Source: Fusobacterium gastrosuis (GTDB lineage Bacteria > Fusobacteriota > Fusobacteriia > Fusobacteriales > Fusobacteriaceae). Taken from it: DNA of 64,000 nucleotides. The DNA is taken from positions 682,001 to 746,000 of the forward strand of contig NZ_LT607734.1 in the NCBI RefSeq assembly GCF_900095285.1, in the 5' to 3' direction. A model generated the notes under the pieces. It saw nothing but the letters and a program-made list of their open reading frames with translations, did no database searches and was not told where the DNA came from. Below are positions 25,790 to 34,870 of this stretch, piece after piece (the first letter of the stretch is position 1; each line of letters begins with the position of its first letter). The position numbers and the translations under genes were made by a program.

Positions 25790-25987
25790 ATGAAAGGTAC
25801 TGTAAAATGGTTTAACAAGGAAAAAGGATTTGGATTTATTACTGGTGAAGATGGAAAAGATGTTTTCGCTCACTTCTCACAAATTCAAAAAGAAGGATTT
25901 AAAGAATTATTCGAAGGACAAGAAGTAGAATTCGAAATAACTGAAGGACAAAAAGGTCCTCAAGCTTCAAATATAGTTATTAAATAA
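25790..25987 (+). CDS. cold-shock domain protein
   Basis: The 65-residue protein is a single CSD beta barrel. The RNA-binding motifs RNP1 (KGFGFI) and RNP2 (DVFAHF) are both present, and the N-terminus [13 protein letters not shown] is standard. It binds single-stranded RNA and DNA and acts as an RNA chaperone. The frame opens at TTG 25778, but this TTG is part of the TTTTTGGAGG ribosome-binding site, so ATG 25790 was used. A strong terminator follows. The long leader suggests post-transcriptional control. Confidence 0.95.
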   Translation: MKGTVKWFNKEKGFGFITGEDGKDVFAHFSQIQKEGFKELFEGQEVEFEITEGQKGPQASNIVIK

Positions 25988-26011
25988 TTATATCAAAAAT
26001 TAAATTCTTGG

Positions 26012-26039
26012 CTCTCCCTAAAAAAGGGAGAGTTTTTTT
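26012..26039 (+). terminator. intrinsic terminator after csp
   Basis: An 8-bp stem CTCTCCCT/AGGGAGAG (26012-26019 and 26025-26032) is followed by seven T. Confidence 0.9.
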
Positions 26040-26065
26040 GTTTATTTTTTTAATTATGATATAAT
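26038..26065 (+). promoter_or_regulatory. promoter of the DUF2207-LemA unit
   Basis: TTGTTT (26038-26043) and TATAAT (26060-26065) are separated by 16 bases. The -35 element overlaps the T-run of the csp terminator, and the next start codon is 35 bases downstream. Confidence 0.5.
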
Positions 26066-26099
26066 AAATAAAAATATTTAGTTCAAATAAGGTGAAAAA

Positions 26100-27932
26100 A
26101 TGAAAAAAAATAAAATTTTTATATTTTTAATTTTTATATTTTTTAATATCATAAGTTTTGCGGCAAGTTATAATATTACTAATTTAGATATTCTTGCAAA
26201 TTTGCAAAAAGATGGTTCAATGGAAGTACAAGAGGCTGTGACTTATGATATAGGGGATATAAATGGAATACTATTTGATATAGATACTAAAGGATTTGGA
26301 GAACTCAATTATATAGATATTTTTGAAGATGTAGGACAAAAAAACGGTCAGTATCAGTATAAAAGAGTTCCATCATCAAAATATGAAATTTCATTGAGTG
26401 ATGATTTATACAGAATAAAGCTGTATTCTAAAAATAGCAATAATACCAGAAATTTCTTATTTGTCTATACTTTGCCAAATGCAGTAAATGTATATAACGA
26501 TGTGGCTCAATTTAATAGAAAAATGGTTGGAGAGAATTGGCAACAGAGTATAGATAATGTATCTGTAAAAATAAATATCCCAGTAGATGAAAGTTATGAT
26601 AATTCAAAAATTTTTGCTTTCGGTCATGGACCGCTTACAGGCGATATTATAAAAGAGTATAATATAGTTCAGTATAGCTTGGAAAATTATTACCCTGGAG
26701 ATTTTGTTGAAGCTCATATATTGATGGAACCAGAAATATTTTCAAAAATAGATAAAAATAAAATAATACATAAAAATGTGAAAGAAGAACTCTTAGCTAT
26801 GGAAAAAGAATTTGCAGATGAAGCAAATGCAGAAAGAGAAAGAGCGCAAAAAAGAGAAGAGTTTTTAAATGATATAAAAAAATATGATAAAGCAATATTT
26901 ACCAGTTTAGCAAGTTTTTGGGCAGCTATTATGTTCTACATTCATAGGATATTTAAGAAAGAAAATAAATATAAAGATAAATTTGGTAAATATTTGAGAG
27001 AGCTTCCAGATGATTATTCTCCTGCTTTAGCTGGAACGATAATGACAGGTAATATAAATAATGAAGAAATTTTAGCAACATTACTTGATTTAATAAGGAG
27101 AAAAAAAATAGAATTAGAAGAAGTTTCAGGTAAGAATAGGCTTGTTTTGAAAGCTGATACCAAAAATTTAAGAACTCAGGAAAATACGATAGTGGATATA
27201 TATTTTAATGATTTTGGAGATGGAAAATCAGTTGTATTGGAAGATATAAAAACAAGAAATTTATCTATAAGTACTGCAAAAAAATTTGAAAAATGGCAAT
27301 ATCAAATATTAAGTGAAATGGATAGGTTAAAATTAGATTATGAAAGCTTAGGATTTATAAAAGGAGCATTATTTTTTATAATAGGGATAACTTTTTTCCT
27401 TGGAGCAGGGGCTCTTACTTCAATAACTGAAAATCCAATATTTATTCTACTTGGATTTATGGGATTTATTTTAATACCATCTTCTTTTGCCACAAAAAAA
27501 CCAAATTCTAATTTACAAGAAGCAAAAGCTAGATGGGGAGCTTTTAAGAATTTCTTAGAAGATTATTCACAACTTGAAGATGCTAAAATAAGTTCAATTC
27601 ATCTATGGGAACAATATTTTGTATATGCAGTCGCAATGAGAGTTTCAGAAAAAGTTGTAAAAGCATATAAAAAGGCTTTAGAAATGGGATATGTGCAAGA
27701 TACAGCAGGACTGAATTCAGGTGTAAATTCATTTAGAACACTATCACTTATGGATACATATTCAAGAGGAAGTTTTGCAAGAAGCATAAATAATGTGACA
27801 AAAAGTAGTTATAGCCGTTCTATGTCAAGTATATCAAAAAGTAGAAGATCTAGTTCATCAGGTGGAGGTGGAGGCTTTAGTTCTCGTTCATCAGGTGGGG
27901 GAGGTTCTCGTGGAGGTGGAGGAGCTTTTTAG
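26100..27932 (+). CDS. DUF2207 family membrane protein with Gly/Ser-rich tail
   Basis: A 610-residue protein. Residues 1-21 are a signal peptide (KIFIFLIFIFFNIISFAA), followed by an extracytoplasmic beta-rich DUF2207 domain to about residue 230. A coiled, charged segment, one transmembrane helix (about 265-285), a cytoplasmic region and a further pair of helices (about 420-460) come next. The C-terminus ends in a low-complexity SSGGGGG...RGGGGAF tail, seen in many DUF2207/YciQ proteins. The function is not known. It lies 60 bases upstream of a LemA gene, a pairing found in many bacteria. Confidence 0.85.
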   Translation: MKKNKIFIFLIFIFFNIISFAASYNITNLDILANLQKDGSMEVQEAVTYDIGDINGILFDIDTKGFGELNYIDIFEDVGQKNGQYQYKRVPSSKYEISLSDDLYRIKLYSKNSNNTRNFLFVYTLPNAVNVYNDVAQFNRKMVGENWQQSIDNVSVKINIPVDESYDNSKIFAFGHGPLTGDIIKEYNIVQYSLENYYPGDFVEAHILMEPEIFSKIDKNKIIHKNVKEELLAMEKEFADEANAERERAQKREEFLNDIKKYDKAIFTSLASFWAAIMFYIHRIFKKENKYKDKFGKYLRELPDDYSPALAGTIMTGNINNEEILATLLDLIRRKKIELEEVSGKNRLVLKADTKNLRTQENTIVDIYFNDFGDGKSVVLEDIKTRNLSISTAKKFEKWQYQILSEMDRLKLDYESLGFIKGALFFIIGITFFLGAGALTSITENPIFILLGFMGFILIPSSFATKKPNSNLQEAKARWGAFKNFLEDYSQLEDAKISSIHLWEQYFVYAVAMRVSEKVVKAYKKALEMGYVQDTAGLNSGVNSFRTLSLMDTYSRGSFARSINNVTKSSYSRSMSSISKSRRSSSSGGGGGFSSRSSGGGGSRGGGGAF

Positions 27933-27992
27933 AAAAAGTATATAAACTAGATATAAAGTATTTAGTATTTTAATAAATTTTTAGGAGGAAAA

Positions 27993-28547
27993 ATGATAAT
28001 AACATTATTAGTAATTTTGGGGATAGTTGTGGTTCTTATAGCTATGGCGGTTGGTTATAAAAATAAATTTGTAGTTTTAGATAACAGAGTAAAAAATGCT
28101 TGGAGTCAAATAGATGTTCAATTGGAGAATAGATTTAGCTTGATTCCAAATTTTGTGGAAACTGTAAAAGGGTATGCAAAGCATGAAAAAGAAACTTTTG
28201 ATGGAATTGCTAGAGCAAGATCGAATTTCCAAAATGCAACAACACCTGAAGCAAAAATGGAAGCGAATAATCAATTAAGCGGATTTTTAGGGAGATTATT
28301 TGCAGTATCTGAAGCTTATCCAGAATTAAAAGCTAATACAAGCTTTGAAAATTTACAAAATCAATTAGTAGAGCTTGAAAATAAGATTAGATTTGCCCGT
28401 CAATTTTATAATGATACAGTAACTGAATATAATCAAAATATTCAAATGTTTCCAGCGAGCATATTTGCAGGCATCTTTAACTATCGTTTAGCAGAGCTAT
28501 TTAAAGCTGATGATATAGCCAGAGTGACTCCACAAGTTAGATTTTAA
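27993..28547 (+). CDS. lemA: LemA family protein
   Basis: The 184-residue protein has an N-terminal transmembrane helix (about residues 3-22) and the LemA four-helix domain. The segments YKNKFVVLDNRVKNAWSQID, LENRFSLIPNFVETVKGYA and RFARQFYNDTVTEYN are the conserved LemA signatures. The role of LemA is unsettled; it is a membrane-anchored, helical protein often encoded beside DUF2207 or TPM-domain proteins. The ATG follows TAGGAGG. Position 60 bases after the DUF2207 gene on the same strand supports one operon and a joint envelope role. Confidence 0.92.
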   Translation: MIITLLVILGIVVVLIAMAVGYKNKFVVLDNRVKNAWSQIDVQLENRFSLIPNFVETVKGYAKHEKETFDGIARARSNFQNATTPEAKMEANNQLSGFLGRLFAVSEAYPELKANTSFENLQNQLVELENKIRFARQFYNDTVTEYNQNIQMFPASIFAGIFNYRLAELFKADDIARVTPQVRF

Positions 28548-28623
28548 TTAAATTTTATAAGGTTTTGGTTTGATATAGAATTGTACATAAAAATATTTAA
28601 AATAAATTTTTTAGGAGGAAATA

Positions 28624-29079
28624 ATGTCTGTTCTATATTTTAAGGTTTTAAGTGAATATTATCATCATGTAGTTGGAGATTTAGCAGAAAAAAAACGGAA
28701 TTTTTTAGAAGATTTACATAAATTTATTTTGGCAAATGATGACTATGGTTATCCACCAGATTTAAGTGGTAATATTGGAAGAGTGGAATATTTATTAAAA
28801 CAGATTTCGCTAGATGCTAAAGGAATGAGTATAGAAGAATACATGACCTTAAAAAAATGGTATAAGGAAGATAACTGGTCTGATGGAGAAATAGATGAAT
28901 ATTTTTTATATTTTAAAAAAGATAAAGAGATAAAAATTATTTATGATTTTCATTCATTGAGTGAAGATGAAAGAAATTTTTTAAAAGATTTAGATATTTT
29001 TGTAAATAATAAAGGAAGAGTTTTAAAAATTTTTAATCCGCATAATGGAAAATACCAAAGAATAGTGGAAGTTTTATAA
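28624..29079 (+). CDS. protein of unknown function
   Basis: I do not recognise this 151-residue protein. It is soluble, without signal peptide or transmembrane segment, rich in Lys, Glu, Asp and aromatic residues, and probably mostly helical with a short beta end. A Trp-rich centre (KKWYKEDNWSDGEID) and YPPDLSGNIGR near residue 40 are the most distinctive parts. It has an AGGAGG ribosome-binding site, lies 76 bases after lemA and 14 bases before the DNA glycosylase gene, so it is likely a real gene in the same transcript. Confidence 0.7.
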   Translation: MSVLYFKVLSEYYHHVVGDLAEKKRNFLEDLHKFILANDDYGYPPDLSGNIGRVEYLLKQISLDAKGMSIEEYMTLKKWYKEDNWSDGEIDEYFLYFKKDKEIKIIYDFHSLSEDERNFLKDLDIFVNNKGRVLKIFNPHNGKYQRIVEVL

Positions 29080-29093
29080 AGTGAGGGAGAAAA

Positions 29094-29570
29094 ATGATAG
29101 AGCATCCAATACCACCAACATACAATAAAAACTCAAAAATTTTAATATTGGGTTCTTTTCCTTCTGTAAAGTCAAGAGAATATGGATATTTTTATGGACA
29201 TCCACAAAATCGATTTTGGAAAGTTGTATCCTTAATTTTTGAAGATGAGTTTCCTAAAACAAAAGAAGATAAAAAAGAATTTTTGTTGAAACATAAGATT
29301 GCTGCTTGGGATGTAATAGCATCATGTGATATAGTTGGTTCATCCGATAATAGTATTACTAATGTGAAAGCTAATAATTTAAAAGAAATTATAGAAAATT
29401 CCAAAGTGGAAAAAATTTTTGTAAATGGGAAAAAAGCAGCTGAGCTTTATAAAAAATATATAGAGCCAGAAATAAAAATTTCAGCTATAACTTTACCATC
29501 GACAAGCCCAGCAAATGCAGTTTATAAGTTAGAAAGACTTATAAATGAGTGGAAAGTTATAAAAATTTAG
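29094..29570 (+). CDS. hypoxanthine/uracil-DNA glycosylase (UDG superfamily, family 6 type)
   Basis: A 158-residue UDG-fold protein. Motif A is seen as ILGSFPSVKSRE, followed by YGHPQNRFWKV, and motif B as LPSTSPANA near the C-terminus. This combination is typical of the small DNA-deoxyinosine glycosylases, which remove hypoxanthine formed by adenine deamination. Mug/TDG activity on G:U or G:T mispairs is an alternative. The ATG follows GAGGGAG. The next promoter, that of the FMN riboswitch, starts at the stop codon of this gene. Confidence 0.82.
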   Translation: MIEHPIPPTYNKNSKILILGSFPSVKSREYGYFYGHPQNRFWKVVSLIFEDEFPKTKEDKKEFLLKHKIAAWDVIASCDIVGSSDNSITNVKANNLKEIIENSKVEKIFVNGKKAAELYKKYIEPEIKISAITLPSTSPANAVYKLERLINEWKVIKI

Positions 29571-29599
29571 TTGACAAATCAACAAATAAATAATATAGT
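29571..29599 (+). promoter_or_regulatory. promoter of the riboflavin operon
   Basis: A perfect TTGACA (29571-29576) and TATAGT (29594-29599) with 17-base spacing lie about 30 bases upstream of the FMN riboswitch. Confidence 0.8.
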
Positions 29600-29630
29600 A
29601 AATTTATAATTGAATATTGTATTAAAAAAA

Positions 29631-29745
29631 TTCTTCGGGGCAGGGTGTAATTCCCGACCGGTGGTATAGTCCACGAAAGCGAGTAATTGCTTTGATTTGG
29701 TGAAATTCCAAAACCGACAGTAAAGTCTGGATGGGAGAGGATACA
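29631..29745 (+). promoter_or_regulatory. FMN riboswitch (RFN element)
   Basis: The conserved RFN segments occur in order: GGGGCAGGGTGTAATTCCC, GACCGGTGGTATAGTCC, GATTTGGTGAAATTCCAAAA, CCGACAGTAAAGTCTGGATGGGAGA (read in overlapping parts). FMN binding would favour the terminator directly downstream and switch off riboflavin synthesis and uptake. It lies upstream of the tandem repeats and the impX-rib genes. Confidence 0.95.
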
Positions 29746-29766
29746 TTTTTTTATTTTGTATTGTAT

Positions 29767-29799
29767 GCCCGAAATGTTTTTATTTTCGGGCTTTTTTTT
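29767..29799 (+). terminator. FMN-riboswitch expression-platform terminator
   Basis: An 8-bp stem GCCCGAAA/TTTCGGGC (29767-29774 and 29784-29791) is followed by eight T. It is placed where the FMN-bound riboswitch would allow it to form. Confidence 0.85.
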
Positions 29800-29813
29800 A
29801 TGGTTATCTTAGA

Positions 29814-30330
29814 GAAAATGAGCTTGAAAAGCGAAATTTTCTCTTAGATACCCAAATACAAGCTTCACTGAATTGTGAGCGATATGAGAGAGAAACAAAC
29901 AGTAGAAGCCTTGTAGAATGGTTATCCCCAAAGAAAAAAACAGAAGAAAATGAGCTTGAAAAGCGAAATTTTCTCTTAGATACCCAAATACAAGCTTCAC
30001 TGAATTGTGAGCGATGCTAAGAGCGAAACAAGCAGTAGAAGCCTTGTAGAATGGTTATCCCCAAAGAAAAAAACAGAAGAAAATGAGCTTGAAAAGCGAA
30101 ATTTTCTCTTAGATACCCAAATACAAGCTTCACTGAATTGTGAGCGATACTAAGAGCGAAACAAGCAGTAGAAGCCTTGTAGAATGGTTATCACCAAAGG
30201 AAAAAACAGAAGAAAATGAGCTTGAAAAGCGAAATTTTCTCTTAGATACCCAAATATAAGCTTCACTGAATTGTGAGCGACGCTAGGAGCGAAACAAGCA
30301 ATAGAATTCTTGTAATGGTTATCTCCGTTA
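29814..30330. repeat. four tandem copies of a 132-133 bp repeat
   Basis: Units start at GAAAATG at 29814, 29946, 30079 and 30212, giving periods of 132, 133 and 133. Copies 2 and 3 are almost identical; copy 4 is diverged and ends near 30330. Each unit has an outer stem GAAAAT/ATTTTC around GAGCTTGAAAAGCGAA, and variable bases inside GAGCGAtgctaagaGCGAAAC. A minus-strand frame reads through copies 1-2, but the 133-base period breaks it later, so it is not taken as coding. The repeats lie between the riboswitch terminator and impX. From 30331 to 30425 only AT-rich sequence and the impX ribosome-binding site are seen. Confidence 0.9.
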
Positions 30331-30425
30331 TAGGAATTGTCAGCATTAGCTAAGAAAATTAAAAAATTTTATGAAAGTTATTTACAAAATATAAAAACTT
30401 AAAAATATATATTACTGGAGGAAAA

Positions 30426-31325
30426 ATGAAAAAAGAGGTTAAAGGAGCGTTACTAGTATGCTTAGCAGCTAGTATGTGGGGATTTGATGGAGTAGTATTA
30501 ACACCCAGACTATTTCATTTGAATGTACCATTTGTTGTATTTATTTTACACTTTATTCCATTTATAGGGATGAGTCTTGCATTTGGAAAAGATGAACTAA
30601 AAAATATTAGATATATAAGCAATAGTGATTTATTTTATTTTTTCTGTATAGCTTTATTTGGAGGAAGTTTAGGGACACTTTCAATAGTTAAGGCATTGTT
30701 TTTAGTTAATTTTAAACATTTAACTGTTGTTACATTATTACAAAAATTACAACCGATTTTTGCAATAATATTAGCTAGAATAGTTTTAGGTGAAAAGCTA
30801 AAAAAAGAATATTTATTCTGGGGAGCAGTTGCTCTCATTGGAGGATATTTTTTAACCTTTCAATTTAATTTGCCTGAAGTAAATGTAGGAGAGAACTTAA
30901 CTAAGGCTGCTTTTTATTCAATACTGGCCGCTTTTTCGTTTGGGAGTGCAACAGTTTTTGGAAAAAGAATTTTAAAAAATTCATCATTTAGAACAGCACT
31001 TTATTTGAGATATTTGATGACATCAACAATTACATTTATGATTACTCTTTTAAGTGGAAGTTTAGGGGTTTTTAAAGCAGTTACGCCAAATGAATGGATG
31101 ATTATATTTATAATAGCAGCAACAACTGGTAGCGGAGCTATAATGTTATATTACATTGGGCTTAGACATATAACAGCAAAGGTTTCAACAATATGTGAAC
31201 TTACATTTCCATTATCAAGTGTAATATTTGATTATATTTTTAATGGACATATACTTAGCCCAATACAAATAATAAGTGCAATAGCAATGATTTTCTCAAT
31301 TTATAGAATAACAAAATTAAATTAG
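30426..31325 (+). CDS. impX: EamA/DMT transporter, probable riboflavin importer ImpX
   Basis: The 299-residue protein has ten predicted helices in two EamA repeats (for example SMWGFDGVVLTPRLF in helix 1 and FGSATVFGKRILKNSSFRT in the second half). Position as the first gene behind an FMN riboswitch and upstream of ribHDE-BA points to riboflavin import. A DMT-type transporter named ImpX has been predicted in Fusobacterium on the same grounds. Sequence alone gives only the family. The ATG follows TGGAGG. Confidence 0.75.
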   Translation: MKKEVKGALLVCLAASMWGFDGVVLTPRLFHLNVPFVVFILHFIPFIGMSLAFGKDELKNIRYISNSDLFYFFCIALFGGSLGTLSIVKALFLVNFKHLTVVTLLQKLQPIFAIILARIVLGEKLKKEYLFWGAVALIGGYFLTFQFNLPEVNVGENLTKAAFYSILAAFSFGSATVFGKRILKNSSFRTALYLRYLMTSTITFMITLLSGSLGVFKAVTPNEWMIIFIIAATTGSGAIMLYYIGLRHITAKVSTICELTFPLSSVIFDYIFNGHILSPIQIISAIAMIFSIYRITKLN

Positions 31326-31365
31326 AAAACATAGAATATATATATATAAAATTTAGGAGGATAGA

Positions 31366-31827
31366 ATGAAAGTAATAGAAGGAAAATTGACAGGCAAGGG
31401 AATAAAAGTTGGAATTGTTGCAGGAAGATTTAATGAATTTATTACATCTAAATTAATAGGCGGAGCAGAAGATATTTTAAGAAGACACGAAGTTGCAGAT
31501 GAAGATATAAGCCTTATATGGGTACCTGGAGCATTCGAGATTCCTTTAGCGGCCAAAAAATTAGCTCAATCAAAAAAATATGATGCAATAATAACTTTAG
31601 GAGCAGTAATAAAAGGTTCTACACCACATTTTGACTATGTTTGTGCTGAAGTATCAAAAGGAGTAGCTCATGTAGCATTAGATTCAGAAATCCCAGTAAT
31701 ATTAGGAGTGTTAACTACTAATTCAATTGAGGAAGCTATTGAGAGAGCTGGAACGAAAGCAGGAAATAAAGGAGCAGATGCTGCAATGACAGCGATTGAA
31801 ATGGTAAATTTGTTAAGAAATTTCTAA
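31366..31827 (+). CDS. ribH: 6,7-dimethyl-8-ribityllumazine synthase
   Basis: A 153-residue enzyme of usual length that condenses 3,4-dihydroxy-2-butanone 4-phosphate with the ribityl-aminopyrimidine. The family segments [35 protein letters not shown] and [15 protein letters not shown] (with the catalytic His) are present. AGGAGG precedes the ATG. It is the second gene in the FMN-riboswitch operon; the order H-D-E-BA differs from the ribDEAH order of Bacillus. Confidence 0.96.
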   Translation: MKVIEGKLTGKGIKVGIVAGRFNEFITSKLIGGAEDILRRHEVADEDISLIWVPGAFEIPLAAKKLAQSKKYDAIITLGAVIKGSTPHFDYVCAEVSKGVAHVALDSEIPVILGVLTTNSIEEAIERAGTKAGNKGADAAMTAIEMVNLLRNF

Positions 31828-31880
31828 AAGGATTTTTATAATTTAAAATATAAATTGTATAGACTCTGTTAGGAGAAACT

Positions 31881-32966
31881 ATGAATGATAAAGAATATAT
31901 GGAAAGAGCAATAGAACTGGCAAAATTGGGAGTAGGAAAAGTTAATCCGAATCCACTTGTTGGAGCTGTTGTGGTTAAAGATGGAAAAATAATAGGAGAA
32001 GGATGGCATAAGAATTATGGAGGTCCACATGCAGAAGTGTACGCATTAGAAATGGCTGGTGAAAATGCAAAAGGAGCCACATTATATGTAACACTGGAAC
32101 CATGTTCACATTTTGGGAAAACGCCACCCTGTGTAAAAAAAATTATTGAAAAAGGAATAAAGAAATGTGTAGTAGCAATATTAGATCCGAATCCTTTAGT
32201 TGCCGGGAAAGGGATAAAATATTTGAAAGAAGCAGGAATAGAAGTTGAAGTAGGTTTATTAAAAGAAGAAGCTTTTGAGATAAACAGAGTTTTTTTCAAA
32301 TATATAAAAGATAAAGTTCCATTTTTATTTTTAAAATGCGGAATTACATTAGATGGAAAAATAGCAACTAAAACAGGAAATTCAAAATGGATAACAAATG
32401 AAATATCAAGGAAAAAAGTTCAGGAATTAAGGACAAAATATATGGCTATAATGGTTGGAATAAACACAGTTATACAGGATAATCCTAGCCTTGACTCCAG
32501 AATGGAAAATTCAAGAAATCCTTATAGAATAGTTATTGATCCTGAGTTGGTAATAAAAAAGGACGCCAAAGTTTTGCAATTTCAAGATAATAAAGCTATA
32601 ATAATAACAGCAATTAAAAATAAAGAAACATGTTTAGAAAAAATTGAAGATTTGGAAAAAACTGGAACAAAGTTCATATATCTTGAGGGTGAAGAATTTT
32701 TAATAAATGATATATTAAAAGAAATAGGAAAGTTAGGAATAGATTCTATAATTTTGGAAGGTGGCAGTTATTTAATTTCAAAAGCTTTTAAAGAAAGTAT
32801 TATAGATGGAGGAGAGATATTTATAGCTCCTAAAATTATTGGAGATAATAGTGCTGTATCTTTTGTACAAAGTTTTAATTTTGAAAATATAGATGACATT
32901 TTTAAACTTCCAAATCCCAAATTCAATATTTATGGTGATAATATATCAATAGAATTTTATAAATAG
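31881..32966 (+). CDS. ribD: bifunctional pyrimidine deaminase/reductase
   Basis: The 361-residue protein has two domains. The N-terminal cytidine-deaminase-like domain has the zinc motif HAEVYAL with EPCSHFGKTPPC (about residues 50-85). The C-terminal reductase domain has FLKCGITLDGKIAT and ILEGGSYLISKAF for NADPH and substrate binding. It converts the GTP cyclohydrolase II product into the ribityl-aminopyrimidine phosphate. The ATG follows TTAGGAGAAACT. It starts 53 bases after ribH. Confidence 0.95.
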   Translation: MNDKEYMERAIELAKLGVGKVNPNPLVGAVVVKDGKIIGEGWHKNYGGPHAEVYALEMAGENAKGATLYVTLEPCSHFGKTPPCVKKIIEKGIKKCVVAILDPNPLVAGKGIKYLKEAGIEVEVGLLKEEAFEINRVFFKYIKDKVPFLFLKCGITLDGKIATKTGNSKWITNEISRKKVQELRTKYMAIMVGINTVIQDNPSLDSRMENSRNPYRIVIDPELVIKKDAKVLQFQDNKAIIITAIKNKETCLEKIEDLEKTGTKFIYLEGEEFLINDILKEIGKLGIDSIILEGGSYLISKAFKESIIDGGEIFIAPKIIGDNSAVSFVQSFNFENIDDIFKLPNPKFNIYGDNISIEFYK

Positions 32967-32976
32967 GATGTGAAAT

Positions 32977-33636
32977 ATGTTTACAGGCTTAGTTGAAGAA
33001 ATAGGTGAGGTTTTATCGTTAAGTCAGACTGATAAGTCAATAAAGTTAAAAATAAAAGCAAAAAAAGTATTGGAAAATATAAAACTTGGAGATAGTATAG
33101 CAACAAATGGAGTTTGTTTAACTGCCATAGATTTTTCAGAAAGTTATTTTGTTGCCGATTGTATGTATGAAACTATAAAAAGAAGTAATTTGAAAGACTT
33201 AAAAATAGGTGATAAAGTAAATTTAGAAAAATCATTGACTTTATCAACTCCATTGGGAGGGCATTTAGTAACTGGAGATGTAGATTGTGAAGCTGAAATA
33301 GTTTCTATAACTAAAGAGGGGATAGCAAAAATCTATGAAATCCAGATGGACAAAAAATATATGAAGTATGTTGTAGAAAAGGGAAGAATAACAATAGACG
33401 GTGCCAGCTTGACGGTAATGCTTTTAAAAGATGAAAGTTTTGGAGTTTCTCTTATTCCACATAGTCAGGAAGCAATAACACTAGGTATGAAAAAAATAGG
33501 TGATAAAGTAAATATAGAAACAGATTTAATAGGAAAATATATAGAGAGATTCTATTATCATAATGATAATAAAAAGGAAGATAACAACAAAAAAAACAAG
33601 CTTACTGAAGAATTTTTACTAGAAAATGGCTTTTAG
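32977..33636 (+). CDS. ribE: riboflavin synthase alpha chain
   Basis: The 219-residue protein has the duplicated lumazine-binding barrel, starting MFTGLVEEIGEV, with TNGVCLTAIDF in the first repeat and IDGASLTVM in the second. It dismutates two lumazines into riboflavin. A Lys/Asn-rich C-terminal extension (about residues 195-219) is longer than in typical homologues. It begins 10 bases after ribD and ends 9 bases before ribBA. Confidence 0.95.
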   Translation: MFTGLVEEIGEVLSLSQTDKSIKLKIKAKKVLENIKLGDSIATNGVCLTAIDFSESYFVADCMYETIKRSNLKDLKIGDKVNLEKSLTLSTPLGGHLVTGDVDCEAEIVSITKEGIAKIYEIQMDKKYMKYVVEKGRITIDGASLTVMLLKDESFGVSLIPHSQEAITLGMKKIGDKVNIETDLIGKYIERFYYHNDNKKEDNNKKNKLTEEFLLENGF

Positions 33637-33645
33637 GAGGGGAAA

Positions 33646-34845
33646 ATGATTTATACAATAGAAGAAGCATTAGAAGATATAAAAATAGGGAAGCCTATAA
33701 TAGTTATAGACGATGAAAATAGAGAAAATGAAGGAGATTTTTTTGTTGCGGCAGAAAAAGTTAACTATGAAGCTATAAATTTAATGACTAAATATGGAAA
33801 GGGATTAATTTGTACGCCCCTTTCTCAAGAATATGCTAAAAGATTATTTTTAGAACCAATGACAGCTAATAATACGGATGCAAAATGTACAGCTTTTACT
33901 GTGAGTGTTGATTATAAGTATGGGACAACAACAGGAATTTCAGTAGCAGATAGGTTGTTGACTATACAAAAATTAGCTGACAAAAATACAAAAGCGGATG
34001 ATTTTACAAGACCAGGGCATATATTTCCTTTGACTGCTAAAAAAGGTGGTGTTTTAGTAAGAGAAGGTCATACAGAAGCGGCTGTTGATTTGTGTAAAAT
34101 TTCTGGTTTAGCTGAAGTTGGAGTTATTTGTGAAATTTTAAAAGATGATGGAACAATGGCAAGACTAGATGATTTAGAAATTTTTGCAAAAGAACATAAT
34201 TTAAAAATTATAACGATAGAAGATTTGATAAAATACAGAAAAAAAACAGAAGAACTTATGAAAATAGAGGTTGAAACTAATCTACCAACAGACAGTGGAA
34301 CTTTTAGAATGGTAGGTTTTGAAAATTATATAGATGGTAAAGAGCATATTGCTTTAGTAAAAGGGAATGTAAGAGATAAAGAAGCAGTATCAGTTAGAAT
34401 ACATTCTGAATGTTTTACAGGGGATATTTTAGGTTCTCTTAGATGTGATTGTGGTTCACAATTAAAGACAGCAATGAGAAGAATAGATAGATTAGGAGAG
34501 GGAGTTATTTTATATTTAAGGCAAGAGGGAAGAGGAATAGGATTACTTAATAAGATGAGAGCTTATAATCTTCAAGAGCAAGGGGTAGATACTCTAGATG
34601 CTAATTTACAACTTGGGTTTGGAGCTGATATGAGAGATTATGCGGTAGCAGCTCAAATGTTAAAAGCATTGGGAGTAAGGTCTGTAAAACTTTTAACAAA
34701 TAACCCATTAAAAATTCAAGGTTTAAAAGATTATGGAATTGATGTAATAGAGAGAGAAGAAATAGAAATTGAGCACAATAAAGTAAATAGAGTTTATTTA
34801 AAAACTAAAAAAGATAGAATGGGGCATTTGTTAAAAATAAAATAA
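33646..34845 (+). CDS. ribBA: bifunctional DHBP synthase / GTP cyclohydrolase II
   Basis: The 399-residue fusion protein has an N-terminal dihydroxybutanone-phosphate synthase with DDENRENEGDFFVAAE and RPGHIFPL. The C-terminal GTP cyclohydrolase II has the zinc ligands in SECFTGDILGSLRCDCGSQ and the RQEGRGIGLLNK motif. It catalyses both entry reactions of riboflavin synthesis. TAGGAGGGG precedes the ATG. It is the last gene of the riboflavin operon; no clear terminator separates it from the pyr promoter at 34871. Confidence 0.96.
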   Translation: MIYTIEEALEDIKIGKPIIVIDDENRENEGDFFVAAEKVNYEAINLMTKYGKGLICTPLSQEYAKRLFLEPMTANNTDAKCTAFTVSVDYKYGTTTGISVADRLLTIQKLADKNTKADDFTRPGHIFPLTAKKGGVLVREGHTEAAVDLCKISGLAEVGVICEILKDDGTMARLDDLEIFAKEHNLKIITIEDLIKYRKKTEELMKIEVETNLPTDSGTFRMVGFENYIDGKEHIALVKGNVRDKEAVSVRIHSECFTGDILGSLRCDCGSQLKTAMRRIDRLGEGVILYLRQEGRGIGLLNKMRAYNLQEQGVDTLDANLQLGFGADMRDYAVAAQMLKALGVRSVKLLTNNPLKIQGLKDYGIDVIEREEIEIEHNKVNRVYLKTKKDRMGHLLKIK

Positions 34846-34870
34846 AATTTTAAAAAAGAAAGTATTGTAA

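Noticed and set aside
29809..30000. Minus-strand 63-codon frame inside the tandem repeats
   Set aside because: It exists only because the first period is a multiple of three (132). The later 133-base periods break it, no ribosome-binding site is present, and the other copies do not keep an open frame.
29814..30330. Possible CRISPR array
   Set aside because: The repeated unit is 132-133 bases with no short repeat/unique spacer alternation, and no cas gene is nearby.
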